A stretch of DNA of 21,343 nucleotides, taken from the IMG/VR virus record IMGVR_UViG_3300030390_000575, positions 1-21,343 of that record; one strand, written 5' to 3'. Position 1 is the stretch's first letter, and every line of letters starts with the position of its first letter. Source of the stretch: a virus. Below the pieces are notes generated by a model. That model made no database searches. It saw nothing but the letters and a program-made list of their open reading frames with translations, and was not told the DNA's origin. The position numbers and the translations under genes are program-made. Below, piece by piece: positions 6,101 to 14,379 of this stretch.

Positions 6101-6161
6101 AGGTGAGTCCAAGAAAAACCGTAGTAGAACTGATAGTCTAAAAGAGAGGCGGTGGTCGTAA
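6012..6161 (+). CDS. Small highly basic protein, overlapping gene
   Basis: 49 aa starting MAKPEKESQASPMEYEKSL and then rich in Lys and Arg (RSKKQARLQRKGESKKNRSR). ATG 6012 has a perfect SD (AAGGAG at 5999-6004, 7-base spacer). The stop TAA shares its last A with the ATG of the primase-helicase (TAATG at 6159-6163), implying reinitiation. It overlaps the 3' end of the upstream nuclease gene by 89 bp in a different frame. It could bind nucleic acid through its charge or partner the primase-helicase; no family recognised. Confidence 0.6.
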   Translation: MAKPEKESQASPMEYEKSLRSKKQARLQRKGESKKNRSRTDSLKERRWS

Positions 6162-7786
6162 TGCAAAGCAAACAAAAAGGCAGGTTCAGCCATCACATGG
6201 CTTGTAAACACTGCGGTTCATCAGACGGAGTGGGTATGTATACCGATGGTATAGGTACCTGCTGGGTTTGTAAGAAAAACACATACGAAAACGAAAGAGA
6301 AACTAAGATGCAAGAACCAACTGTGTACAAAGATAAAAGAATGAGTGTGAATGAAGTGTCAGAGATCGAAAGCTACGACACTAGGGGTGTTGCAGAGAGA
6401 GGTATTACAAAAGCTGTAGCTGATCACTACGGCATGAAGGTAGCTTACAACGGTGACGGTACTATCGCTACGCACTACTACCCTTACACAAAGAAGGGTG
6501 AAACTGTAGCGTACAAGGTCCGTAATCTCCCTAAGGACTTCCGAGTCAAGGGTGACTTCACAGGCATAGAACTGTTTGGCCAGTCATCGTTCACGCAAGG
6601 TGGTCGTAGTTTAACTATCACCGAAGGTGAGCTAGATGCTATGGCTGTAGCACAAGCTAATCTTACGCAAAGTAAAAAGATCTACCCTGTAGTTTCACTA
6701 CCGTCCTCAAGTAACCTACTCCCCCTCATAGAAAACCGTGAGTGGGTACGTTCATTTGACACTGTAATCTTGATGTTCGATAAGGATGAGGCTGGAGAAT
6801 CAGCAGTAGAGAAAGCAGCTAAGATTATTGGATGGGATAAAGTAAAGGTTGCAACACTACCTGAGAACGACCCATGTGATACACTGATTAAACATGGTGC
6901 TAACGGGATCATTGCTGCATTCTGGGCAGCCCAACCGTATTCTCCTGCTGCCGTAGTGCGTGGTGAGGCTATTTGGGAAGAGTTCCAGAAACGTAAGACA
7001 GTAGAGTCTGTCCCCTACCCTGATTGCTTAAGCGGTCTTAACGATAAGCTAGGTGGTATGCGTCAAGGTGAGATTACACTATTCACTTCGGGCACAGGGT
7101 CAGGTAAGTCTACTATGATCAAGGAGGTTATACTCCAGCTCAAAGATAAGACGGATTCAAACATTGGTATGGTCTCACTAGAGGAATCTATTGGTGACTC
7201 TGCTGAGAAGTTCATACAGATGTTCACCCCCGAAGACCCAACAGAAGCCCAAGAGCGTGAAGCCTATGTGCAAATCTTTGGTGACGGTCGCCTTATCTTA
7301 CTGGATCACAATGGTGCAGTCTCTGACTCGTCCCTAATAGATCAGATAGAGAACTTATGTCTCCTTGGGTGTAAGTACCTAGTACTAGATCACATTACTA
7401 TTGCAGTTTCCGAAGGTGCTGGAGGCAAAACAGGCAATGAAGCTATTGATGCAATCATGTCTGACCTCCTAAAGATCGTTAAGAAACATGACGTATGGTT
7501 AGGTATTATCTCTCACCTACGTAAGTCTGCAGGTAAATCTTTCGAGGAAGGCCACTTAGCTTCTATCGATGACATCAAAGGCTCAGGTTCAATCAAGCAG
7601 ATAAGCTTTGATATTGTAACCTTCGCACGTAACCTGATAGCAGAGGATGAGAACGAAAGGAACACTATAGAACTCCGAGTACTTAAGTCTAGGTTTATGG
7701 GACTAACGGGTAACTGTGGTTCAGCGTTCTACGATAGGAAGACTAAGAGGTTAAAGGGTAAAGGTAAATTCATAGACTTCGAATAA
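6161..7786 (+). CDS. Bifunctional DNA primase/helicase (T7 gp4-like)
   Basis: 541 aa from ATG 6161; a GTG at 6152 would add three residues. An N-terminal zinc ribbon, C15-x-x-C18 and C34-x-x-C37, has the same spacing as T7 gp4. The TOPRIM primase core shows TEGELDA (Glu155) and FDKDEAG (Asp207, Asp209). The RecA-like helicase domain has Walker A GTGSGKST at about 310-317, Walker B YLVLD (Asp410), a sensor-like IISHLRK (His452) and a KSRFMG arginine finger (R511). The tail ends KFIDFE, a shortened version of the acidic aromatic tail by which T7 gp4 contacts its DNA polymerase. A second Met (M50, near 6308) just after the zinc domain could give a primase-less short form as in T7, but its SD is weak. 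TAATG overlap couples it to the small basic gene. Confidence 0.94.
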   Translation: MQSKQKGRFSHHMACKHCGSSDGVGMYTDGIGTCWVCKKNTYENERETKMQEPTVYKDKRMSVNEVSEIESYDTRGVAERGITKAVADHYGMKVAYNGDGTIATHYYPYTKKGETVAYKVRNLPKDFRVKGDFTGIELFGQSSFTQGGRSLTITEGELDAMAVAQANLTQSKKIYPVVSLPSSSNLLPLIENREWVRSFDTVILMFDKDEAGESAVEKAAKIIGWDKVKVATLPENDPCDTLIKHGANGIIAAFWAAQPYSPAAVVRGEAIWEEFQKRKTVESVPYPDCLSGLNDKLGGMRQGEITLFTSGTGSGKSTMIKEVILQLKDKTDSNIGMVSLEESIGDSAEKFIQMFTPEDPTEAQEREAYVQIFGDGRLILLDHNGAVSDSSLIDQIENLCLLGCKYLVLDHITIAVSEGAGGKTGNEAIDAIMSDLLKIVKKHDVWLGIISHLRKSAGKSFEEGHLASIDDIKGSGSIKQISFDIVTFARNLIAEDENERNTIELRVLKSRFMGLTGNCGSAFYDRKTKRLKGKGKFIDFE

Positions 7787-7795
7787 GGAAAGTAA

Positions 7796-9898
7796 ATGTC
7801 TAACGCTATAGAAGAAGTAGCACAGTACATACGTAGCAATAGGGGAGGTGCCTTGGGTAGACAACACTCAGGCATCAGGATCCTAAGGCGACATATGGGC
7901 TATGGTATTGAATACGAGGAGCTTGTCATATGTGCAGTACAAGCTGCTGTAGGTGTCTTCTTAAGGTCTCGTGGTAAAGTCTTCAAGCTAACAATAACAT
8001 CAACGTCAATAGGTCTAGCAGTGCTCTCCAGAATAGGAGTCGTCAATGCAACCTACGAAGAACTCTTCGCAGTTGGTGACCTGTTACTCGAAGCCTTCCT
8101 ACAACTTAAATTTGTAGAGATCGAAAGAGAATACGATGGGTATCATGCACCGTATATAATATTCCTAACAGAAAGATGGGAGGAGCTAGGGGACGTACCC
8201 CCAGAGTTCCAGAGAGCAACCCTAACTGGCACTAGCTTTAGAGCTTTCCCTCCGATATCAGGGCTAAGAAACCCTGTAACCAAGAGGCCGTATATCAAAC
8301 GTATGACCTCTGAGGGGGACTTTAACCAATGCCTAGGCAAACCCTTTGTTAATGCGCTAGATAAGCTACAAGCTGTCGCTTGGCACCTTAACGGGGACCT
8401 TGTGAAAGCTGTACGGGATAACGTCAGGGATTTCATAGATCTCGAAGATAAATCCATCAAAGCTAGATCAAAGCGTATCGAAATGAAGTTTGTTCTAAAC
8501 AAAGCAAGGGCTATTGGTGACGAAACATTCTACCAAGCAGTCGAGTGTGACTATAGGGGCCGTGTATATTACACTGAGTCCTTCCTTAACTATCAAGGAT
8601 CTGATATCGCCAAGGGACTCTTTGAGTTTAGCGAAAGCAAACCTATGGACGAGCGAGGGTTCTTCTGGTTATGTGTACACACCGCTTGTTCTTACAACCA
8701 ATCATACACAATAGAGGAGTTAGGCTCATTAGAATGGCTCAGCGAAGACTACACAAGGCATCTGCAAGAAGAAGACTTGGATACTATCTCAGTGGACAAG
8801 ATGACTCTACTGGATCGATCACTGTGGACAATCAACAACCAGAAAGCTCTGATAGAAGATGCAGCAAACCTGAGGTTCCGTATGGAAGCCGAAAAGCCAG
8901 TGACATTACTAGCATGCTCGTTAGACCTTAAGGGCTACATAGAGTCCGAGGGTGTCTACGAGTCTCGGCTACCTGTACCTGTGGATGGTTCAAACAATGG
9001 ATGGCAACACCTAGCTGCAATGTCTAAGGACAAACAAGCAGGGGAGTTAGTGTCTATTGTGCCTCAGAGAATCCAGAGAGACTTCTACGTCAAGGTTGCC
9101 AAGGCTCTTATAGATCTTATGCCTGAGTGGTTTAATGATAGGGCTATACCCATGAAGTATATCCGAAAGGGTATCACTAAGCGTGGTGCTATGACCCGAG
9201 CGTACTCTGCAGGTCAACGTAAGATAGCTGAGAACATGTTTAACGATTGCAAGGTGGAAGGTTATGATATCAAGTACAACATATCCGAAGAGGACTGTAC
9301 TGCTCTATCTAAGAAACTTATCCTAGCGATCAATGAGACATGTGTTGGTCCCCTAAAGACCATGAAGTTCCTCCAAAAGATAACTGACTTTGCTCTTGAG
9401 AGTGGTCAGACTTGTCTCCAGTGGACTACACCTTCAGGCTTCCCCGTACTCTACGAAGTATGGAAGCAGAAGAACCTATCGATCCGTGGGGTAATCAAAG
9501 GAGCTAACCTCGTAGCAAAGCAACAGATCAACCACAGCATTAAGGTGCCAGTCCTCGATAGAGACAGCAACCCTATAGCTTGCCGAAGATCCTTTGCGTC
9601 TGGGTGTTCACCTAACTTTGTACACTCTATGGATGCTGCTCATATGGCTAAGGTCATTGAGTCCTTTCCAGGAACTTTCGGAGCTATACATGACTCATTC
9701 TCGACACATGCTTGTGATGTAGACAAACTGCTTGAGCATACTAAGTGGCAGTTCGCCATGATGTACAACGTAGATAACTTCTTCAATCGTATAGAAGACA
9801 TGATCCTTGAGGACCGTGAAGGCTACGAAGTAAAACAACCAGATCTCGGTGATCTGAAAATAGAGGAAGTGGTCAGTTCGGATTACTTCTTTTCTTAA
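7796..9898 (+). CDS. T7-like single-subunit DNA-directed RNA polymerase
   Basis: 700 aa, about 180 shorter than T7 RNA polymerase, with most of the loss in the N-terminal promoter-binding domain. The catalytic core is complete. It has the DxxGR motif DYRGR at 252-256 and motif A DGSNNGWQH with Asp397 (T7 D537). Motif B is T-K462-RGAMTRAY470 (T7 K631, Y639), followed by the SPNFVHSMDAAH block at 605-616. Motif C is H632-D633 (T7 H811-D812). The C terminus SSDYFFS resembles the T7 foot, ESDFAFA. T7 R627 is replaced by Lys458 and G640 by Ser471. It follows the helicase, not first in the genome as in T7, so it is likely a middle-stage product that drives later genes. SD AAGGAAA precedes ATG 7796. 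Confidence 0.95.
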   Translation: MSNAIEEVAQYIRSNRGGALGRQHSGIRILRRHMGYGIEYEELVICAVQAAVGVFLRSRGKVFKLTITSTSIGLAVLSRIGVVNATYEELFAVGDLLLEAFLQLKFVEIEREYDGYHAPYIIFLTERWEELGDVPPEFQRATLTGTSFRAFPPISGLRNPVTKRPYIKRMTSEGDFNQCLGKPFVNALDKLQAVAWHLNGDLVKAVRDNVRDFIDLEDKSIKARSKRIEMKFVLNKARAIGDETFYQAVECDYRGRVYYTESFLNYQGSDIAKGLFEFSESKPMDERGFFWLCVHTACSYNQSYTIEELGSLEWLSEDYTRHLQEEDLDTISVDKMTLLDRSLWTINNQKALIEDAANLRFRMEAEKPVTLLACSLDLKGYIESEGVYESRLPVPVDGSNNGWQHLAAMSKDKQAGELVSIVPQRIQRDFYVKVAKALIDLMPEWFNDRAIPMKYIRKGITKRGAMTRAYSAGQRKIAENMFNDCKVEGYDIKYNISEEDCTALSKKLILAINETCVGPLKTMKFLQKITDFALESGQTCLQWTTPSGFPVLYEVWKQKNLSIRGVIKGANLVAKQQINHSIKVPVLDRDSNPIACRRSFASGCSPNFVHSMDAAHMAKVIESFPGTFGAIHDSFSTHACDVDKLLEHTKWQFAMMYNVDNFFNRIEDMILEDREGYEVKQPDLGDLKIEEVVSSDYFFS

Positions 9899-9918
9899 TT
9901 AATTAAAGGAAAACAAAT

Positions 9919-10185
9919 ATGTCATATCAAATTATGGAAGACTTAGAAAACAACGTAGTAGACTGGGCGACATGTAAAGGTCTTGTAACAGGGCTCTCCC
10001 CATTGCAGCACTTAGAGGAGTCCCAAAGAACTATGGATTACCTTGAGGTAGCGTTCAATGATAACCCAGAGTACCTTGAGAATGAGATAGGTAATCTACT
10101 AGTCAGCTTAACCCTGCTTGCAAAAACCTCGGGCACTACGCTAACAGAATGCTTAGCGGTAGCCTACGATAACCTAACAGTATAA
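9919..10185 (+). CDS. MazG-like NTP pyrophosphohydrolase relative, probably degenerate
   Basis: 88 aa, all-helical. It has the layout of small phage MazG-like proteins: W16 with KGL near 20-22, LEE at 32-34, a second helix pair ENEIGN at 54-59, and a closing LTECLAVAYDNL like the usual ECLE-x-AY end. In active MazG enzymes the metal site is EExxE with ExxD. Here these read EESQR (Arg37 for Glu) and EIGN (Asn59 for Asp), so two ligands are changed. It may be an inactive relative used for binding or regulation, or a diverged enzyme. SD AAAGGAAAAC precedes the ATG; the AT-rich gap before it holds TTAATTAATTAA. Confidence 0.6.
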   Translation: MSYQIMEDLENNVVDWATCKGLVTGLSPLQHLEESQRTMDYLEVAFNDNPEYLENEIGNLLVSLTLLAKTSGTTLTECLAVAYDNLTV

Positions 10186-10198
10186 TTGGAGAATAACT

Positions 10199-10462
10199 AT
10201 GAATAAGTCACACAACATTATGAGAATGGAAGGCGTAGATGATATGGATTACGTGAATGAGCTTGGGCTAAACCCTGAGCTTGCGTACACCCCAGAAATC
10301 AATGAAGCTATCTTACAGAGTGTAGCAGCAGCAAACTACCAAGGTTACATTGAGCAGGGCAGGAGCCCCGAAGAAGCTGAAGCCTTTAAGGCTAAGATGG
10401 TCGCCTTCGGTAGGGCTAACATAGCCGAAGCGTTACCTGCCTTGGCTAAAGCTGGACACTAA
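10199..10462 (+). CDS. Hypothetical protein, 87 aa, last rightward gene
   Basis: A soluble, acidic N-terminal half (MRMEGVDDMDYVNELGLNPEL) is followed by helices rich in Ala and Glu (GYIEQGRSPEEAEAFKAKMVAFGRANIAEALPAL). SD TTGGAGAATAACT precedes the ATG at 10199. I do not recognise a family. It lies directly before the terminators that end the rightward block, so it should be strongly transcribed along with the RNA polymerase and MazG-like genes. Confidence 0.65.
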   Translation: MNKSHNIMRMEGVDDMDYVNELGLNPELAYTPEINEAILQSVAAANYQGYIEQGRSPEEAEAFKAKMVAFGRANIAEALPALAKAGH

Positions 10463-10468
10463 TAAGCA

Positions 10469-10497
10469 ATAAAAAGGGGACCCAATTAAGGGCCCCC
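10469..10497 (-). terminator. Intrinsic terminator for the leftward late operon
   Basis: Read on the minus strand, a GC-rich stem (GGGG-x-CCC at 10476-10483 pairing with GGG-x-CCCC at 10490-10497, one A-C mismatch, loop AATTAA) is followed by a run of five T and ATT. It lies about 50 bases beyond the stop of the 1276-aa gene and would end transcripts of the virion block. Confidence 0.75.
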
Positions 10498-10511
10498 AAA
10501 GATGTAACAAC

Positions 10512-10547
10512 GGATCACTCAGATACTTGAGTGGTCCTATTTTTTTT
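10512..10547 (+). terminator. Intrinsic terminator for the rightward replication operon
   Basis: A 10-bp stem, GGATCACTCA at 10512-10521 with TGAGTGGTCC at 10528-10537 (one G-T pair), with loop GATACT, is followed by TAT and a T-run to 10547. It overlaps the stop codon of the convergent minus-strand gene, so rightward and leftward transcripts overlap in antisense by several tens of bases. Confidence 0.85.
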
Positions 10548-13500
10548 ATCTTAGTAAGCTTAAGACATCCGAACTAAGTCCGATATCATCTGCGGCATAC
10601 TGTAGGACTTCCTGTCCTGTCCTTTCCCCTTCTTTAACTTTACTTATAATGCTCTTACGTCCAGCTTCAGATCTCTCCATGAGCTTACTGTAGTTAGGTT
10701 TAAAGTTAGGATAGATGTGCCTAGCTAAGAGACGTTGTGCTTGCTCTAATGCTTGGTACGTTCTGGCTTCGTTTATAACTACACCCTTATCATCTTTGTG
10801 CTGCTGGAGTTCTTCTCTAAGTAGCTTAGCTTGATTGACAACACTAGCATCATCCCCAAAGTCCTTGAAAGTTAATAGGGATACCAAGTGATCAGCTAAC
10901 ATACCATGCTCAGCCTCGTTGATAACACCAGTCCTTTCCTTTGCAAGTTCTCTAAAGATCGCTGGGCCCTCTGAAGCAGCCTTACCTACGCTGTCCCCGA
11001 AGTCCTTAAAGATCTGAGCCTTAGATGCCATGTCAAACCAGTTCTTATTGATAGCTTCCCTAGCTACATGCTGAGAACCTAAGTCTGGGATGATAGCGTC
11101 AAAGATACCTAGCAAGAATGGTTGCCCACCTACTGCCGAAGACATCTTCTTCCAAGAGTCACCACTAAAAGTCTTAACCATAGCAGCTCCATCTAACGAC
11201 TGAGCCATTGAAGGTCCAACCTGACCCCTTGCCTGACCACCTGATATGCCACCACGAGAAGCTAAAGGTGTTGTCCTTGAGACTTTCTCTTTAACTAACA
11301 TAGATGATGTGCCACCAGAACCAGAAGTAGACAGCTGGCCCCTTAGGGTTTCCGCTAGCTTCTTGTTGCCTTGTCTGTCGGCCTTAGCTATCCTGCGGTT
11401 AAGGCTATCGTCACGCTTACCTTGCTTACCTGAGGTCTTATCAATAGGCTTAGTTGTTTTAAGGTCAGAAGTAGCACCAGTATACTGAGTCTCCTTTCCA
11501 ACAAAGGAAGTTGAACCTCCTGCTGGATTGTTAACCGAGATAGCTATGCCATATAACTGACCGTACTCAACACCTTCCTTAAGTAGACCCTGCATTTCCA
11601 TAACATTCGGTCCCAAAGAGAACTCAAGTGCTTGGTGACGTACACCTTGCAGGAAGTTAGCAGCTGCCACTACGCCACCCCCATTTGGGAAAGCCTCAGC
11701 GCTTGCTAACAAGACAGGGTTAGATGTGATTGTATCGTAGACTGAATCAATAAGGTTATGCGCCTCTTGTCCGTATGCAAACGTAAGCATTGGGGACTTT
11801 CGGAAGTTAGCCTTGTCTTGGTTCGCCAGTTCAATCAACTTACGTAAGGCAGGTATATCTTCCTCAGAGTACTTATGCTCTTCTTGGAACTCCTTATTGA
11901 ACATAACTAGGGATGACACCTCATTAGATAAGTTCTGCTTTAGCATCTGGTCAAGAGTGTCCCTAAGGTCTCCTTTGTACTCAGAGTCAATAGACAGGTC
12001 ACCCGTGGAAGGTAGGTCTTTCCAGAACCCTAGGACTTCGTTAGCACCCTCCGCTCTCAGTACGCCAGTTCTATATTGCTGGTCTTCTAGTCCGAGAGAT
12101 AGGACAAGTGTAGCTAGTCCGTTGGAGATTCCATCGATCTCTACAGGAGAGACAGATAGGTGTGCAGATGTACCTTCTATACGTGCAGCTTCATAGTCTG
12201 ACAGAGCCATTAGGTAGTCGAGTACTTGGATAGAGTTGTGGTGAGACTTAGGTTGAACAGCTAGGGCCTCAAGGAACCTGTTTAATTCAACGTCTGCTGC
12301 CATTCCCTCTGGCCTTACATCAACTAGACCTTTGATACCCTTAAGTCCCTGAGGCGTAGCTTGTAGTCCTGCTAGTGCAGCTTGTGCTTTGTCCCTATCA
12401 AACTCAGACAGATACTTCTTGAGCTTAGTGCCCATCGCAACGGCACCTTTGTAGGTAGGACTGTTAGATCTGATGTGACCCAGTGCAGTCGAAAGCTGAG
12501 CTTCTGGCTTAAGTTTCCCGCCATTGAATAAGATAACACTTACGTTCTCTAAGAAGTTAGTCTCAACCTGTGAGCCACCCAAGGGTTTAACTGCGTACTT
12601 AACACCAGAACCTACTGCTTGACGCATGAGGTGGTGTTGTTGGAACGTACCCTGTTGTCCTGTGTGGAGTCTCTGGGTTCCCGTCTGTGTGACGAAGGTG
12701 TGGTAGAAAGGTTTGTCACCTTGGTTAAGGATAGTAGTTACAACCTCTAAGCTTTTATTAGCTTCCTGAAAGAACAATGCCCTCATAGAGTTAGTTCCAG
12801 TATCAGGGTTAGTCCCAGTCTCTGAGAACCTAGCTATAGATTCATTCTTAGCTGCAATCTCCTCAAGCAAAGCGAATTGCCTAGGACCGCTAGCAGTCTC
12901 AGCCTTCTCCATCAACTGATCTCTCTCAGCTACCATACGTGGTGCGATAGCTTGTATCTTAGCGATACTCTGAGGACCTATACCAACCATATTGTGTGCG
13001 TAGTTGTGATCCTTACCTAGTCCTGCTTGCGGTGAAGTGCCGAAGGCAGATACACCAAGCATTAGAATAAGGTCTCCACGTCTCTTATCGATAACGATAG
13101 GTACGCTAGACATATTATCCTTAGCCTCCGCTAGTGCCTGAGACTTAGGGTTAGGTACCACACCAGTTGAAGTCTTTAGTAGACTGTTCTCGTACTGGTA
13201 TGCACCGTCTGTTGGTTTAGTTTGTAAGAAGTCAGCCTTGAAATCAGGGACCTTGACTCTGCTCTTATCTAAAATCAACCGACCTTCTGGTGACAGTTCA
13301 TAAGTCTTAGCTCTACCTTCTGCCCAGTTACCTTCATTTACAGTGACCATGTTTGGTGCGATGCTCGCATAAAGGTCAAGAATAGAGTGGCTAACAGCTT
13401 CAAAAGCTGCAGGGGTAGTACCCTTGTAATCCTCCAAGTATGAATCAGTTGGTTCTCCATTTCGGTATGCCCTATCTCTTCGGATAGTTTGGAATGCCTT

Positions 13501-14376
13501 ACGCCCGAAAGCCTGAGGTGAGTTATCAGGTCTGTCGTTAGCTGGGTTGTTCATATCTAACAAGGCTTCAGCATCAGACTGTTCGACTTCACTTGGCTTG
13601 TTGTACAGGTAGTCTTCCACGGTAGCTGCAATATTCGGAATAGCTCTTGGGTCGATTATTGTAGGCTGTACGTTAGACAGCTCGGAGTAGTTAGATACCT
13701 TACCTTCGGAGTCAACCTTAACTTCGGACGCTTTAAAGTTAGGGTTACGTATACCAATACCTAAGCCCTTTGGGTGTGTAATAATGTTAGTCCGGTTAGC
13801 TTGCAGTGGGAGGTCCTTATGCATACGTACAAAGCCTTCAGGGTTCTTCTCCAGTTCCTGTGCCCCAGCAGCCTCAAGACCCTCTGAGTACTCTTTAGTG
13901 TTAGGCTGGAAGTTATCACCGAAGGATGCTGCATAAGCTACAGGTGTAGTTACTGGAGAAAAGAATTGACTCTCCCCTGCCATACCCCTGAACCTCTCAG
14001 TAGTCTCTTGCCCTAACTGAGTTTCCATGTTAGAGAGATCAGCCTCAATCCCTGAGGCTTCTAGCGGAGCCTGAACTCTCTCCGCTTCTCTCTGTGCTAA
14101 CTCTTCCTGACCTTCTGGGGGTACACCCACCTCCTCCTGAGAGGGTGCCTCCAACATAGCTTCACCCATTGTCTCAGGTTCTACTTCATTGTCCCAACCT
14201 GAGTAGTCCTCTTCTGCAATAGCAAGGGACTCAACGGGTGTCTCAAAATCAGGGGCAGCTATGACATCACTCTGTTCTTCTTGAAACGCATTTGCCTCGA
14301 CAGCTTGCGACATCATCTGCTCTTGCAGAAGTTGTAAATCTTGAGCGGATTGCCCCTGTATTTTAGCTCTAGCCAT
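10546..14376 (-). CDS. Putative virion RNA polymerase (N4 vRNAP-like single-subunit RNAP)
   Basis: 1276 aa. An acidic, low-complexity N terminus (about 1-130) is followed by a large region with no motif I know. From about 560 it carries T7-superfamily RNA polymerase motifs in order. A likely TxxGR-type motif is TGTQR (565-569) with QQG soon after. Motif A is EIDGISNG with Asp748. Motif B is K860-SPMLTFAYG with Tyr868, the same 8-residue K-to-Y step as T7 and N4. A block PSMAQSLDGAAMVKT (1055-1069) parallels T7 PNFVHSQDGSHLRKT. Motif C is LLGIFDAIIPD with Asp1093, where T7 has LIHDSFGTIP. The A-to-B distance (112) is close to that I recall for N4 vRNAP (D559 to K670, 111). It is the last gene of the leftward late block, as in N4, so packaging and injection are likely but inferred. 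SD AGGAGAA precedes ATG 14376. Confidence 0.82.
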   Translation of the reverse strand: MARAKIQGQSAQDLQLLQEQMMSQAVEANAFQEEQSDVIAAPDFETPVESLAIAEEDYSGWDNEVEPETMGEAMLEAPSQEEVGVPPEGQEELAQREAERVQAPLEASGIEADLSNMETQLGQETTERFRGMAGESQFFSPVTTPVAYAASFGDNFQPNTKEYSEGLEAAGAQELEKNPEGFVRMHKDLPLQANRTNIITHPKGLGIGIRNPNFKASEVKVDSEGKVSNYSELSNVQPTIIDPRAIPNIAATVEDYLYNKPSEVEQSDAEALLDMNNPANDRPDNSPQAFGRKAFQTIRRDRAYRNGEPTDSYLEDYKGTTPAAFEAVSHSILDLYASIAPNMVTVNEGNWAEGRAKTYELSPEGRLILDKSRVKVPDFKADFLQTKPTDGAYQYENSLLKTSTGVVPNPKSQALAEAKDNMSSVPIVIDKRRGDLILMLGVSAFGTSPQAGLGKDHNYAHNMVGIGPQSIAKIQAIAPRMVAERDQLMEKAETASGPRQFALLEEIAAKNESIARFSETGTNPDTGTNSMRALFFQEANKSLEVVTTILNQGDKPFYHTFVTQTGTQRLHTGQQGTFQQHHLMRQAVGSGVKYAVKPLGGSQVETNFLENVSVILFNGGKLKPEAQLSTALGHIRSNSPTYKGAVAMGTKLKKYLSEFDRDKAQAALAGLQATPQGLKGIKGLVDVRPEGMAADVELNRFLEALAVQPKSHHNSIQVLDYLMALSDYEAARIEGTSAHLSVSPVEIDGISNGLATLVLSLGLEDQQYRTGVLRAEGANEVLGFWKDLPSTGDLSIDSEYKGDLRDTLDQMLKQNLSNEVSSLVMFNKEFQEEHKYSEEDIPALRKLIELANQDKANFRKSPMLTFAYGQEAHNLIDSVYDTITSNPVLLASAEAFPNGGGVVAAANFLQGVRHQALEFSLGPNVMEMQGLLKEGVEYGQLYGIAISVNNPAGGSTSFVGKETQYTGATSDLKTTKPIDKTSGKQGKRDDSLNRRIAKADRQGNKKLAETLRGQLSTSGSGGTSSMLVKEKVSRTTPLASRGGISGGQARGQVGPSMAQSLDGAAMVKTFSGDSWKKMSSAVGGQPFLLGIFDAIIPDLGSQHVAREAINKNWFDMASKAQIFKDFGDSVGKAASEGPAIFRELAKERTGVINEAEHGMLADHLVSLLTFKDFGDDASVVNQAKLLREELQQHKDDKGVVINEARTYQALEQAQRLLARHIYPNFKPNYSKLMERSEAGRKSIISKVKEGERTGQEVLQYAADDIGLSSDVLSLLR

Positions 14377-14379
14377 TGT

